A stretch of DNA of 64,000 bases from Cognatilysobacter xinjiangensis (GCF_014651995.1 NZ_BMXY01000001.1:434001-498000), one strand, 5' to 3'; shown: positions 1 to 11,480, counted from the stretch's first letter. Translations and numbers: made by a program. Notes: generated by a model from the sequence alone, not told the origin.

Positions 1-248
1 CACTGCGGGCGCCCGTCGCGGACGTCGAAGCGGGCGCCGTGCAGCATGCACTCGATCGTGCCGTCGGCCGGGTCGAACGGGCCTGCCGACAGCTCGTAGT
101 CCTCGTGCGTGCAGCGGTCCTCGAGCGCGTAGAAACGGCCGTCGAAGTTGACGACGAGGATCGGCGTGTCGCCGTCCCAGGCGACGCGGGTTTCACCGGG
201 CAGCAGCTCGGACGTCGCGGCCACGCGAACCCAGCCGTCGAGGCTCAT
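1..248 (-). CDS. Rieske-type [2Fe-2S] ferredoxin, 3' end beyond window
   Basis: The visible 82 residues carry a Rieske cluster-binding pattern: Cys46-x-His48, then Cys67-x-x-His70 in the context CMLHGARFD. There is no signal peptide, so it should be a small cytosolic electron carrier of the non-heme ferredoxin type. Its ATG shares 4 bases (ATGA) with the stop of the upstream acetyltransferase gene, so it is the last visible member of the suf operon. Rieske ferredoxins often accompany suf genes in this family, and a role in donating electrons for Fe-S assembly is inferred. The C-terminus lies beyond the left edge. Confidence 0.85.
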   Translation of the reverse strand, partial: MSLDGWVRVAATSELLPGETRVAWDGDTPILVVNFDGRFYALEDRCTHEDYELSAGPFDPADGTIECMLHGARFDVRDGRPQ

Positions 249-793
249 GCGTGCGTGCCTAGCGGTGCGGCCTTCTCCAGCACCTCGAAGCGCAGGTCGT
301 CGCGGCGCGGCAAGCCGAAGCGCTCGTCGCCGTACGGGAACGGCTTGAGTATGCCGGTGCGGCGGTAGCCGCGGCGCTCGTAGAACGCGATGAGCTCGTC
401 GCGCACGTCGATCACCGTCATGCGCAGTGCCGGCAGGCGCCAGTGGTTGAACGCCAGGCGCTCCGCGCGCGCCAGCAACTGCTTGCCGACGCCTGCGTTC
501 TGCAGGGTCGGCCGGACCGAGAACATGCCGAAATAGCCGCTGCCGTCCTGCTGCGCGAGGTGCGCGCAGGCGACAGGCTCGCGGGTCGTGCCGTCGATCG
601 CCAGCAGGATCAGGCTGCCGGGCCGCTCGATGCAGCTGCGCACGTCGTCGCCATCGGTGCGCTGGCCGTCCAGCAGGTCCGCTTCCGTGGTCCAGCCTGC
701 GCGGCTGGCATCCCCGCGATAGGCCGAGTGGACGAGCTCGACGATGGCGTCGACGTCGCGAAGGGTGGCATTGCGGAAGCGGAGTTCGGTCAT
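245..793 (-). CDS. GNAT family N-acetyltransferase
   Basis: A 182-residue single-domain GNAT protein. The acetyl-CoA pyrophosphate-binding motif is visible as QNAGVGKQ at residues 98-105, followed by the usual helix. The C-terminal YERRGYRRTG segment is typical of the last strands of the fold. The substrate cannot be read from sequence. It starts 4 bases after sufS and overlaps the Rieske gene by 4 bases, so it should be co-transcribed with suf. An acetyltransferase between sufS and the Rieske gene is not part of the core SUF machinery; its relation to Fe-S assembly is unknown. Confidence 0.85.
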   Translation of the reverse strand: MTELRFRNATLRDVDAIVELVHSAYRGDASRAGWTTEADLLDGQRTDGDDVRSCIERPGSLILLAIDGTTREPVACAHLAQQDGSGYFGMFSVRPTLQNAGVGKQLLARAERLAFNHWRLPALRMTVIDVRDELIAFYERRGYRRTGILKPFPYGDERFGLPRRDDLRFEVLEKAAPLGTHA

Positions 794-797
794 CGGA

Positions 798-2032
<1,235 letters not shown>

Positions 2033-2036
<4 letters not shown>

Positions 2037-3325
2037 GCGGCCTCCATGCGTGCCAGTGCGGCGTCCAGGCGCGCGGCCAGCACGCCGCGGATGGCGGCGT
2101 CGCCGACCACGGCGAGCGTCTCGTGGCAGAACGCCGCGGTAAGCAACGCGCGCGCCTCGGCCGACGGAATGCCGCGCGAGCGCAGGTAGAACAGCGAGGT
2201 CGGGTCCAGCTGGCCCACCGTGGCACCGTGCGCGGCCTGCACCTCGTCGGCATGGATCACCAGCACCGGCTGCGAATCGATCTCGGCACCTTCCGACAGC
2301 AGCAGGTTCTTGTTCGACAGCGCGGCAGCCGTGCCGTCGGCGCCTTCGCGGATCAGGATGCCGCCATGGAAGGCCGCGCGCGCGCGGTCGGTCGCCAGGC
2401 CACGCCAGACGAGGTTGCATCGCGTGTCGCGCCCGACATGGTCGAGCCCGAGGCGGGTGTCGAGATGGCGACGGCCCGAGGCCAGCAGGACGCCATTTGC
2501 ATCGACCGCCGCGCCCTGGCCCTGCAGCGCGACGTTGAGCTCGTGCCGCGACAGCGCGGCGCCGAGCTCGAGGTCGAGGCGGCGATAGCTGGCCTCACGC
2601 GCGAGCACCGCGTCGGTGCGGGCGAACAGATGCGCGTTGGCGGACTCGTCCTGCAGGCGCGCATGCGCGAGGCTCGCGCCGGACTTCAGGTGCACATGCG
2701 CGATCGCGGTGGCGAGGTTGGCGTGCGGCGTCGCGGCAATCGAATGCTCGACGATGCGCAGCTGCGTGCCCTCGCGCAGGTCGACCAGATGGCGCAAGTG
2801 ATAGGCGACGTCGCCGGCCGCGGCCGTGCCGATGGAAACGATGTGCAGCGGCTGCGGGGCGATCGCGCCGGCATCGCCGCGCACCACGGCGCCGTCGATT
2901 GCGAGCGCGGCATTGAGGCGCGCGAACGGCTCGTCGGCGCGGTCGAAACGACGCGCGAGGATATTGCACTCGCGCTCGTCGCCACGCTCCAGCACGGCCG
3001 ACAAGGGCTCGACCGTGATGCCGTCAGCGAGCCCCGAGAGCTCGCTCAGCGCCGCGGCATGGCGGCCGTTGACGAAAACGATGCGCGGCGCGGGAATGTC
3101 CTCGACCCACGACGGTTCGAGCGTGTCGGCCAACGATGCCGCCCCGTAGCTGCGGCGCTCCAGCGGACGCAGGCTGGTGTACTTCCAGGCCTCGACGCGC
3201 GGGCCGGGCAGGCCGTCGCGACGAAGCGCGTCGAGCGCCTCGCGACGCGACGCGCCGAGGCCGCCGGCCTCGCGCAGTGGCAGCGTATCGAAGGCGGCGG
3301 CGAGCGAATCGAGCAGCGGGCTCAT
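2033..3325 (-). CDS. sufD: Fe-S cluster assembly protein SufD
   Basis: SufD is the non-ATPase scaffold subunit that pairs with SufB and SufC in the SufBC2D complex. The 430-residue length fits the family. The C-terminal half has the SufB/SufD beta-helix core, including HGATVGQLDPTSLFYLRSRG and the helical tail that binds SufC. The N-terminal 120 residues are the variable alpha-helical part. It starts one base after the sufC stop and overlaps sufS by 4 bases, so translation is probably coupled through the operon. Confidence 0.95.
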
Positions 3326-3326
3326 G

Positions 3327-4091
3327 TCAGACGGACGCCTCGGGCGAGACGCGATCCTTCACCCAGGCATAGCCGTGCTGCTCGAGCTCCAGCGCGAGCT
3401 CCGGGCCGCCGGTCTGCACGATGCGGCCGTCGGCCAGCACATGCACCACGTCCGGGCGGATGTAGTCGAGCAGGCGCTGGTAGTGGGTGATCACCAGGAA
3501 GGCGCGCTCGGGCGAGCGCAGCGCGTTCACGCCGTCGGCGACCGCCTTGAGTGCGTCGATGTCGAGGCCGGAATCGGTCTCGTCGAGGATCGCGAGCTTG
3601 GGCTCGAGCAGCGCCAACTGGAAGATCTCGTTGCGCTTCTTCTCACCGCCCGAAAAGCCCTCGTTGACGCCACGGTGCAGCAGCTCGTCCTTCAGATGCA
3701 GCACGGCGAGTTTTTCGCGCACCTTCTTGAGGAACTGCATCGAATCGAGTTCCTCCTCGCCGCGCGCCTTGCGCTGGGCGTTGAGCGCGGCGCGCAGGAA
3801 GTAGGTGTTGTTCACGCCCGGGATCTCGACCGGGTACTGGAAGGCGAGGAAGACGCCGGTGGCCGCGCGCTCCTCCGGCTCAAGCGCGAGCAGGTCGCGG
3901 CCTTCGAACTCCACGGAGCCCTCGACCACCTCGTAGCCTTCGCGTCCCGCAAGGACGTTGCCCAGCGTGGACTTGCCGGCGCCGTTCGGTCCCATGATCG
4001 CGTGCACGCGGCCGGCCTCGACGGTGAGTGTGAGGCCCTTGAGGATGTCCTTGCCGGCGACGCGGACATGGAGGTTTTCGATCTTCAGCAT
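3327..4091 (-). CDS. sufC: Fe-S cluster assembly ATPase SufC
   Basis: ABC-type ATPase of 254 residues that drives conformational change of the SufB-SufD scaffold in the cytosol. The Walker A is GPNGAGKST at residues 34-42, the signature follows as FSGGEKKRNEI, and the Walker B is LAILDETDSGLD. The ATG at 4091 is chosen because MLKIENLHVRV is the usual family N-terminus; an in-frame extension to 4163 would add an Arg-rich stretch not expected of SufC. It lies 102 bases after sufB, the largest gap in this operon; no clear terminator is seen there. Confidence 0.96.
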   Translation of the reverse strand: MLKIENLHVRVAGKDILKGLTLTVEAGRVHAIMGPNGAGKSTLGNVLAGREGYEVVEGSVEFEGRDLLALEPEERAATGVFLAFQYPVEIPGVNNTYFLRAALNAQRKARGEEELDSMQFLKKVREKLAVLHLKDELLHRGVNEGFSGGEKKRNEIFQLALLEPKLAILDETDSGLDIDALKAVADGVNALRSPERAFLVITHYQRLLDYIRPDVVHVLADGRIVQTGGPELALELEQHGYAWVKDRVSPEASV

Positions 4092-4193
4092 CGTTGTTTT
4101 ATCCGGATGATCCGATGGCCGGTCCGTGGCGCGACGTCCGCGCCTCGGCGCGGTACCGGACATCCCGTCCGGAAAATGAGAGTGGCGCTGGCG

Positions 4194-5642
<1,449 letters not shown>

Positions 5643-5651
5643 GGCATTGCC

Positions 5652-6104
5652 TCAGGCGTTCGCCAGCCGCATGTCGATGCGGCGCGACGCGCGTGGATCG
5701 GGTTCGGGCTCGAGCATGTCCTGCAGCGAAATGCCGCGCAGCGACTGCGCGATCACGTCGTTGATGCGTCGCCAGTTGCGGCGCAGCCCACAGGACGATT
5801 CGAGCCCGCACTGGCCGTCGTGGACACTGCATTCGGTGACCGACAGCGGGCCTTCCATCGCCTCGATCACCTCGATCAGGCGGATGTCGCGGGCGGGGCG
5901 CGCCAGGCGGTAGCCGCCGTGCGCGCCGCGGAAGCCCTCGACCAGCGCGGCCTGTGCGAGCGGCTTGAGCACCTTGCTGACGGTGGTGGCTTCGAGCCCC
6001 GCGCGCTCGGCGATCTCGGTCGCGCTCAGCACTTCGCCCGCGGACGCGGCGAGGACCGTGAGCACGACGGTCGCGTAATCGGTGAGCTTGGTGACCCGCA
6101 GCAT
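5652..6104 (-). CDS. sufR: Rrf2-family SUF operon regulator
   Basis: A 150-residue winged-helix regulator of the Rrf2 (IscR-like) family. The N-terminal helix-turn-helix spans roughly residues 25-60 (SATEIAERAGLEATTVSKVLK), followed by the AHGGYRLARP wing. Cys92, Cys99 and Cys105 match the cluster-ligating cysteines of Rrf2 sensors. As first gene of the suf operon it probably senses Fe-S status and regulates its own promoter. The symbol is used in the Xanthomonad sense; it is not the DeoR-like cyanobacterial SufR. A possible operator lies just upstream, at 6133-6144. Confidence 0.9.
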   Translation of the reverse strand: MLRVTKLTDYATVVLTVLAASAGEVLSATEIAERAGLEATTVSKVLKPLAQAALVEGFRGAHGGYRLARPARDIRLIEVIEAMEGPLSVTECSVHDGQCGLESSCGLRRNWRRINDVIAQSLRGISLQDMLEPEPDPRASRRIDMRLANA

Positions 6105-6132
6105 GGGGCCGAGACCTCGTCCGGACGGTTGA

Positions 6133-6150
6133 ATCGGGACCGATATTGTA
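6133..6150 (-). promoter_or_regulatory. Candidate suf promoter and operator
   Basis: Read on the minus strand, TACAAT (6145-6150) resembles a -10 box about 40 bases before the sufR ATG. Immediately downstream is a short perfect inverted repeat, ATCGG-GA-CCGAT (6133-6144), placed where a bound repressor would block initiation. No good -35 is visible. This would make sufR autoregulatory; inferred from position only. Confidence 0.45.
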
Positions 6151-6268
6151 CGATTTGCGGCCGGCCATCGCCATGCCGCGAGCGCAGGGTCGGTTCAGCT
6201 GCAGTCGCGTGGATGACCCCGGAGCGGCAGCGCGGCAGAATGCGGTTCCCCTCCAGCCGGTGTACCGC

Positions 6269-6832
6269 ATGCCCAGCAAGATCGTCGCTCGTCGTTCCAG
6301 CATCCACGGCACCGGCGTGTTCGCCACCGCGCCGATCGCCAAGGGCGAGCGGATCATCGAGTACCGCGGCCAGCGCCGGACCCACGAGGATGTCGACGCC
6401 GGCGACGAGGGCTCGGCGGAGTCGGGCCACACCTTCCTGTTCACGCTCAACGACGAGTACGTCATCGACGGCGCGCGCCGCGGCAACGTGGCCAAGTGGA
6501 TCAACCACAGCTGCTCGCCGAACTGCGAGTCGATCATCGAGGAGGCCGAGGGCGACGACCGCACCAGGGACCGCGTGTTCATCGAGGCCAAGAAGGCGAT
6601 CAAGGCCGGCGAGGAGCTGACCTACAACTACGGCATCACCCTCGGCGAGCCGCATACCGCGCGCCTGAAGAAGGTATGGGCCTGCCTGTGCGGCAAGAAG
6701 AACTGCACAGGCACGATGCTGCAGCCCAAGCGCAAGCCGGTGCCCAAGCCGAAGGCGAAGGCGGCCTCCACCGGACGCTCGAAGACGGCGACCAAGAAGA
6801 ACGGCCGTAGCGCGGCCCGCAAGCGCGCGTGA
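6269..6832 (+). CDS. SET domain protein-lysine methyltransferase-like protein
   Basis: A 187-residue protein with a complete SET fold: FATAPIAKGERIIEYRG near the N-terminus, the pseudoknot motif WINHSCSPNCE at residues 77-87, and EELTYNYG at 115-122. A post-SET-like zinc motif follows with Cys139, Cys141 and Cys146 (CLCGKKNC). Residues 151-187 form a Lys/Arg/Pro/Ala tail (14 of 37 are Lys or Arg), like histone-H1-type bacterial tails. The start at MPSKIVARR is chosen since the sequence before it is outside the SET fold. Predicted activity is AdoMet-dependent lysine methylation; the substrate is unknown. Confidence 0.88.
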   Translation: MPSKIVARRSSIHGTGVFATAPIAKGERIIEYRGQRRTHEDVDAGDEGSAESGHTFLFTLNDEYVIDGARRGNVAKWINHSCSPNCESIIEEAEGDDRTRDRVFIEAKKAIKAGEELTYNYGITLGEPHTARLKKVWACLCGKKNCTGTMLQPKRKPVPKPKAKAASTGRSKTATKKNGRSAARKRA

Positions 6833-6943
6833 TCCGAAGCGGCCGCGGCGCAACGCGGCCGTGACTTACGACAGTCGGCCGCCCACGCGCGGCCGACTAC
6901 GCTGCGGCCACCCCGGCACCTTCGTGCCAATCGGAGCCGCCCC

Positions 6944-9217
6944 ATGCCCGCCATGCCCCGCGCCGCGCTCGCGCTCGCATTGCTCGCCGCGCTCCCGGGC
7001 ATCGCGTCGGCCGCCACGACGGTCGACATCGACGGTCGCATCGATACGGCCGAATGGGCCGATGCCCGCCACGTCACCGATTTCCGCCTGACTCAGCCGC
7101 TGTCGCGCGCGCCGGCGCCGCTGCCCACCGAGGCCTGGCTGAAGGCGACGCCCGAAGGCCTCGCGATCGCCTTCCGCAACCTGCAGCCGCCGGGCGTGCC
7201 GCGCCGCCGCGAGAGCGCGCAGCGCGACCAGGGCGGGCCCATGGACCGCGTCAACCTGTACGTCGACTTCGATGGCGACGGCCGTGCGGGCTACAACTTC
7301 ACCATCCTGCTGTCGGACAGCATCGTCGACGGCGTGATCGCCAACGAGAACCAGTTCAGCAACGACTGGGACGGCGACTGGCGCCACGCGGTCAGCGAGG
7401 ACGAGCAGGGCTGGTCGGCGGAGATGCTGATTCCCTGGCACATCGCCCCGATGCAGGACTCCGTCGGCGACACGCGCACGCTCGGCATCGCGCTGGATCG
7501 CGTGATCGGATCCACCGGCGAGCGGGTCACCTGGCCCGCGGTGAGCTTCGCCGAGCCGCGATTCCTGTCGGTTCTGGAAAAGGTCGAAGTGCCGAAGTAC
7601 AGCCAGGCGCTGCTGGCGGTGACGCCGTATGTCGTCGGCGTGTTCGACAACGTCGCTCATCGCTCGGACTTCGATGCGGGTGCGGACCTGTTCTGGAAGC
7701 CCAACGGCCAGTTCCAGCTGTCGGCGACCATCAATCCCGATTTCGGCCAGGTCGAGAGCGACCAGCTGGTGGTCAACTTCAGCGCGATCGAAACCTTCTT
7801 CAGCGACAAGCGCCCTTTCTTTACCGAGAACCAGAGCTTCTTCGACGTACCGTTCGGCTCGCTCGGCAATGCCAACCGCCTGATCTACACACGCCGCGTC
7901 GGCGGCCCGCGCGACGACGGGCAGGGCGCGGGCGACGTAACCGCGGCGGTGAAGGTCAACGGCAGCGCGGCCGGTTTCAACTACGGCGTGTTCGCGGCGA
8001 CCGAAGCCGACGAGGTCGGTCGGGACTTCTACGCGCTGCGCGGCACGCGCGACCTCGACACGCAGGGGTTCGGCGCAATGCTCACGCGGGTCGAGCGGCC
8101 GTACTTCGACCGCGTCGCCACGGTGGCCGAGTTCGACCATCGCTGGACGCCGTCCGAGGCGCTGACCGTGCGCACCACCGCGGTCGGCTCGACGATCGAG
8201 CAGGGGGCGGGCACCGTGCGCGACACCGGCGCGCAGACGCGCATCGACCATTCCTTCGGCGACGGCTGGCGCCAGCAGCTCTACCTGCTGCACCTGGGCG
8301 ACGCGCTGCAGCTCAACGATTTCGGCTATCTCGAGCGCAACAACTTCAATTACGCGCGCTACGAGATCTCGCGCCGCTTCACCGATCTTCCGAAGGAATC
8401 GGCGTATGCGAGCCACCAGTGGCGCGTCGCCGCCTCGCGTCGCGCCAACGACCACGGCATCAAGATCGCCGACGCGTGGGCGTTCAACCGCACCAGCGAG
8501 ATGCGCGACGGCGGATCGGAGTTCTTCGAGGTGGCCGGCTATTCCTCGGGCCACGACGACCTGGTGACGCGCGGGAACGGCGTGGTGCGCATGCCGTCGA
8601 AGGCGTTCCTGTTCTACGAGCGGAATGTCCCGCGCCGCGGCCCGTGGGGGCTGTACTGGAACGCGCGCTACGCGGCCGAAGGCCTCGGCGGCTGGGACCA
8701 CGGCTCGTTCACCGTAGACGTCGAGCCGACCTACTTCATCAACGACCGCGCGAACGTCGGGCTGGCCCTCCAGCTCAAGCACGACCCGTCGCTGCTGCTG
8801 TGGCGCGCGGCACCGGGCGAAGGTCCGTCGCTCGCGACCTACCGCACCGACCAGGTGTTCCTCGCGGCAGCCGCGACCTGGCTGATCGACAGCCGGCAGG
8901 AACTGCGCGTGCGGCTGGAAGCCATCGGCCTGGAGGCGCGCGCCAAGCAGTCGTACGCGCTTGCCGCCGATGGAACCCCGCTGCCCGTCGGGCGTCGCCA
9001 CGAGGATTTCGGCCTCGGCAACATGGGTTTCCAGGTGCGCTATCGCTACGAACTCGCGCCGCTGTCGAACCTCTACGTGGCCTACGTGCGCGGTGGCAGC
9101 ATGGCGATGGAGCCGGTCGCCGACGGCATCGATGCGGTCGACTGGCTGAGCGATTCCTTCTCGCTGCGTGACAGCGAGCAGCTGCTGGTCAAGCTGGCCT
9201 ACCGCTTCGACATCTGA
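6944..9217 (+). CDS. Secreted CBM9-like / DUF5916 outer-membrane protein
   Basis: A 757-residue exported protein. Residues 1-23 are a signal peptide ending in ASA. Residues 25-215 resemble a carbohydrate-binding family 9 fold (VDIDGRIDTAEW, then YVDFDGDGRAGYNF). The remainder is rich in alternating aromatic strands, as in a DUF5916 outer-membrane beta-barrel, and ends in VKLAYRFDI with a terminal-strand pattern. Such proteins are common in Xanthomonadales and Bacteroidota; their function is not established. The 3' end overlaps the convergent PIN gene by 19 bases. Confidence 0.82.
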   Translation: MPAMPRAALALALLAALPGIASAATTVDIDGRIDTAEWADARHVTDFRLTQPLSRAPAPLPTEAWLKATPEGLAIAFRNLQPPGVPRRRESAQRDQGGPMDRVNLYVDFDGDGRAGYNFTILLSDSIVDGVIANENQFSNDWDGDWRHAVSEDEQGWSAEMLIPWHIAPMQDSVGDTRTLGIALDRVIGSTGERVTWPAVSFAEPRFLSVLEKVEVPKYSQALLAVTPYVVGVFDNVAHRSDFDAGADLFWKPNGQFQLSATINPDFGQVESDQLVVNFSAIETFFSDKRPFFTENQSFFDVPFGSLGNANRLIYTRRVGGPRDDGQGAGDVTAAVKVNGSAAGFNYGVFAATEADEVGRDFYALRGTRDLDTQGFGAMLTRVERPYFDRVATVAEFDHRWTPSEALTVRTTAVGSTIEQGAGTVRDTGAQTRIDHSFGDGWRQQLYLLHLGDALQLNDFGYLERNNFNYARYEISRRFTDLPKESAYASHQWRVAASRRANDHGIKIADAWAFNRTSEMRDGGSEFFEVAGYSSGHDDLVTRGNGVVRMPSKAFLFYERNVPRRGPWGLYWNARYAAEGLGGWDHGSFTVDVEPTYFINDRANVGLALQLKHDPSLLLWRAAPGEGPSLATYRTDQVFLAAAATWLIDSRQELRVRLEAIGLEARAKQSYALAADGTPLPVGRRHEDFGLGNMGFQVRYRYELAPLSNLYVAYVRGGSMAMEPVADGIDAVDWLSDSFSLRDSEQLLVKLAYRFDI

Positions 9218-9648
9218 GTGGCGACGTCGCGCCAGCCGGCAGGCGTGACGATCGCCACGCCATGCTCGCGTTGCATGCGACGGTGCAACCGCAGCAACTC
9301 GGCGTCGCGGCTGATGATGGCGTCAGCGCCGGCGGTGACCGCGATCTCCAGGAACATCTGGTCGTCCGGGTCGCGGCATCGCGGCAACTGTGGCCGGGTG
9401 TCGATTGCCAGGTGCGCTGCCAGCGCCGACGCGGCGGCATGGCAGGCCAACGCGTCGGCCTCCGACAGCCGCAACGGCTCGTAGCGCAGCACGCGCGCGA
9501 GTTCCTCGAGCGCGCGTTCGTCGATGGCGATGCGCAGGGCCCCGACCCGTGCCGCGGTCTCGAACCCGTCCAGTGACCGGTCACGGAACACCAGCAGGTC
9601 GAGCCAGCCATTCGTGTCGAGCACGAACGTCGGTACCACGCACGCCAT
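9199..9648 (-). CDS. PIN-domain protein, toxin-like, no visible antitoxin
   Basis: A 149-residue PIN-domain protein of the putative toxin-antitoxin PIN family. Acidic residues expected of the metal-dependent RNase site are visible: Asp11 in VLDTNGW, the Glu pair in ERALEELARVL, DPDDQMFLEIA and ISRDAELL. PIN toxins normally sit next to a small DNA-binding antitoxin, but none is visible on either side. Its start is 3 bases after the stop of the upstream lipoprotein gene, suggesting co-transcription. It could be a housekeeping nuclease or an orphan toxin. Confidence 0.8.
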   Translation of the reverse strand: MACVVPTFVLDTNGWLDLLVFRDRSLDGFETAARVGALRIAIDERALEELARVLRYEPLRLSEADALACHAAASALAAHLAIDTRPQLPRCRDPDDQMFLEIAVTAGADAIISRDAELLRLHRRMQREHGVAIVTPAGWRDVATQMSKR

Positions 9649-9651
9649 CGA

Positions 9652-10308
9652 TCAGGGGCCGGCGTCGCGCACGGTGGCTGAGAGGATGCGCCACGCGCCC
9701 ATTTGCGAACGCTGCAGTGCATAGCTCGCCAGCACGTGGCGCTCGCTGCCGTCGGCACCGTGCGCGCGAATCTCGACGGGTACGCTCACGCGGCCGGTGG
9801 CGTCCGCGCTGGCCATGCCCACGCCGACGCTCGCGCCTTCGCTGCGCGCGAGTTCCACCACCATCGAATCGTTCGGCGTCGTGGCCCACAGGCCCTGCGC
9901 CCGCAGCAGGGCACCCGCGCCGAGGGCCGACATGTACTGCGAAACGAGGCCGCTGGCGCCGGCGACGTCCACGGCTGCGGCAGGCGCCGGCGCCATCGTA
10001 TCGACAGGCGCGGGCAGGCCGCTCGCATCGGCATCGGGGACAGCCGATGCAACATCCGCGTCCGCACCATTCCCGCTGCCGTCGACCGGCGCCGTCTCCT
10101 CCGCCGCGATCGCGGGTTCCGTCGGCGGTGGCGGCGGCTGCGTGGGCATGCCGGTGACGCTCGCGCCGGGCGCCGCCTCGGGCGTCGGCAGCGACGACGA
10201 CGGCGTGCCGTCCGACACCGCGGGCGGCACGGCATCCGCCGCGGCGGCGCGCTCGCGATTGCAGCCCGCAAGGACCAAGGCCAGTGCGATAGACGCACCG
10301 GCACGCAT
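9652..10308 (-). CDS. Putative lipoprotein with Pro/Ala-rich linker
   Basis: A 218-residue predicted lipoprotein. The signal peptide ends in the lipobox LVLAGC with Cys16 as lipidated residue; the ATG at 10308 is chosen because it places this signal at the N-terminus. Residues 17-115 are low-complexity Pro/Ala/Ser/Asp-rich. Residues 118-218 form a compact domain that resembles the C-terminal domain of the protein at 10938-11480 (RVSVPVEIRAHGADG and WRILSATV here, RVRVPVQLRLTGTDG and WSIVEASV there). I do not recognise a named family. It is probably envelope-anchored. Confidence 0.75.
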   Translation of the reverse strand: MRAGASIALALVLAGCNRERAAAADAVPPAVSDGTPSSSLPTPEAAPGASVTGMPTQPPPPPTEPAIAAEETAPVDGSGNGADADVASAVPDADASGLPAPVDTMAPAPAAAVDVAGASGLVSQYMSALGAGALLRAQGLWATTPNDSMVVELARSEGASVGVGMASADATGRVSVPVEIRAHGADGSERHVLASYALQRSQMGAWRILSATVRDAGP

Positions 10309-10318
10309 GGGGCGACCC

Positions 10319-10882
10319 TCAGTCGCCCAGCTGGACCACCACCTGACCATCCTGGATCTTCGTCCCCTCGACGCGGCGCGCTCCCAGGCGGCCGATCAGC
10401 GTGTCGTCGAACTCGTAGATCGGTTCCTTCTGGGACCAGTCCGACAACCATTCATTGACGGCGCCGCGCAGCGTGTCGTTCATCCGGCCGCCGAGCGTCG
10501 CGAGCTGTACGTTCTCGACGCGCGGCTCGAACAGATGCAGCCCGCGCGTGGCGGGATCGTAGCGCAGCGCGCTGGTCAGCGTGAACGAGCCTTCCGGCGT
10601 CCGCGCCGTGTGGCCGAGCGCGCCGACCGCCATGTCGAATTCGACCTGCAGACGGCGCTCGCCCGGCGGGATCGACAGCCGCGGGTTCATCAGGGTCAGC
10701 GTGACCAGCCCGCCGAGGCGCTGGTAGTCGCGCGGGAAGCGCTTGACCAGGCGCTGCTGGATCTCCTGCTGGGAGAAGCTCACGGTGTCCGAGCCGAGCA
10801 GCAGGCCGACGGTCGAGCACGCGGTGGTCAGGAACAGCGCGGCGGAAGCGGCGAAGACGAAGGCGGGCAGGGCGCGGCGCAT
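10319..10882 (-). CDS. DUF1439 (YceB-like) lipoprotein
   Basis: A 187-residue exported protein with a hydrophobic signal ending in LFLTTAC (Cys22), a near-lipobox. The mature part matches the DUF1439/YceB type: VSFSQQEIQQRLVKRFP, then a lipid-binding-like beta region including NPRLSIPPGERRLQVEFDM and a C-terminal VEGTKIQDGQVVV. Related proteins are thought to be envelope lipoproteins of unclear function. It lies 10 bases upstream of the next lipoprotein gene on the same strand, and the pair is probably one transcript. Confidence 0.82.
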   Translation of the reverse strand: MRRALPAFVFAASAALFLTTACSTVGLLLGSDTVSFSQQEIQQRLVKRFPRDYQRLGGLVTLTLMNPRLSIPPGERRLQVEFDMAVGALGHTARTPEGSFTLTSALRYDPATRGLHLFEPRVENVQLATLGGRMNDTLRGAVNEWLSDWSQKEPIYEFDDTLIGRLGARRVEGTKIQDGQVVVQLGD

Positions 10883-10937
10883 GCGGTGATTCCTCGGCGT
10901 TGTGCGCCGACCTTAGCCACGCGCGGTGAATGCGGGG

Positions 10938-11480
10938 TCACCGCCCATCGAGCGCGGCGCTTACCGATGCCTCGACGATCGACCACGCACGGGTGACCGG
11001 GTCGCGGCGCACCGTGTAATGGCCGGTGTAACGATAGAAGTGTCCGTCGGTGCCGGTCAGCCGCAGCTGTACTGGCACGCGCACGCGCTCCGGCGGCACG
11101 GCCTCGCCCAGCGGCTCGGGCGCGTCGCTGCCGATGCGGAAGGCGGCGGCGGGCAGCAGCGCGCGCAGGCCACCCTCGACCCGGTCGTCGGGTGCGCGGC
11201 CATCGCGCCAGAGCGCATTCGCCTCGTCCCAGCGCGCCGCGCCGGCAGCCTGCAGATACTTCTGTACGAGGTCTGCGGCCTCGGCGAGCGCCTGTGTCGA
11301 CTCGATGGATGCAGAGGATGCCGACGAAATCCGCGGCAGCGCGCGGTCGCCCGGCGTTGCCTGCAACGGGTCGACTGACGCGGCCCTCGTCGCCGGCAGC
11401 TCATCGTCGGTCTCACGGCAGCTGTGCACCAGCCAGCCGCCCAGCAGTACCACAACACCCAAAGCCAGCCAGCGTTTCAT
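10938..11480 (-). CDS. Membrane-anchored or lipoprotein-like hypothetical protein
   Basis: A 180-residue protein of unknown function. The N-terminus (MKRWLALGVVVLLGGWLVHSC) is a signal anchor or an imperfect lipobox, with His at an unusual position before Cys21. Residues 70-180 resemble the C-terminal domain of the lipoprotein at 9652-10308, with a shared order of helix, basic-hydrophobic strands and a final WSIVEASV/WRILSATV strand. The two paralogues flank the DUF1439 gene on the same strand. No catalytic motif is visible. Confidence 0.7.
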   Translation of the reverse strand: MKRWLALGVVVLLGGWLVHSCRETDDELPATRAASVDPLQATPGDRALPRISSASSASIESTQALAEAADLVQKYLQAAGAARWDEANALWRDGRAPDDRVEGGLRALLPAAAFRIGSDAPEPLGEAVPPERVRVPVQLRLTGTDGHFYRYTGHYTVRRDPVTRAWSIVEASVSAALDGR

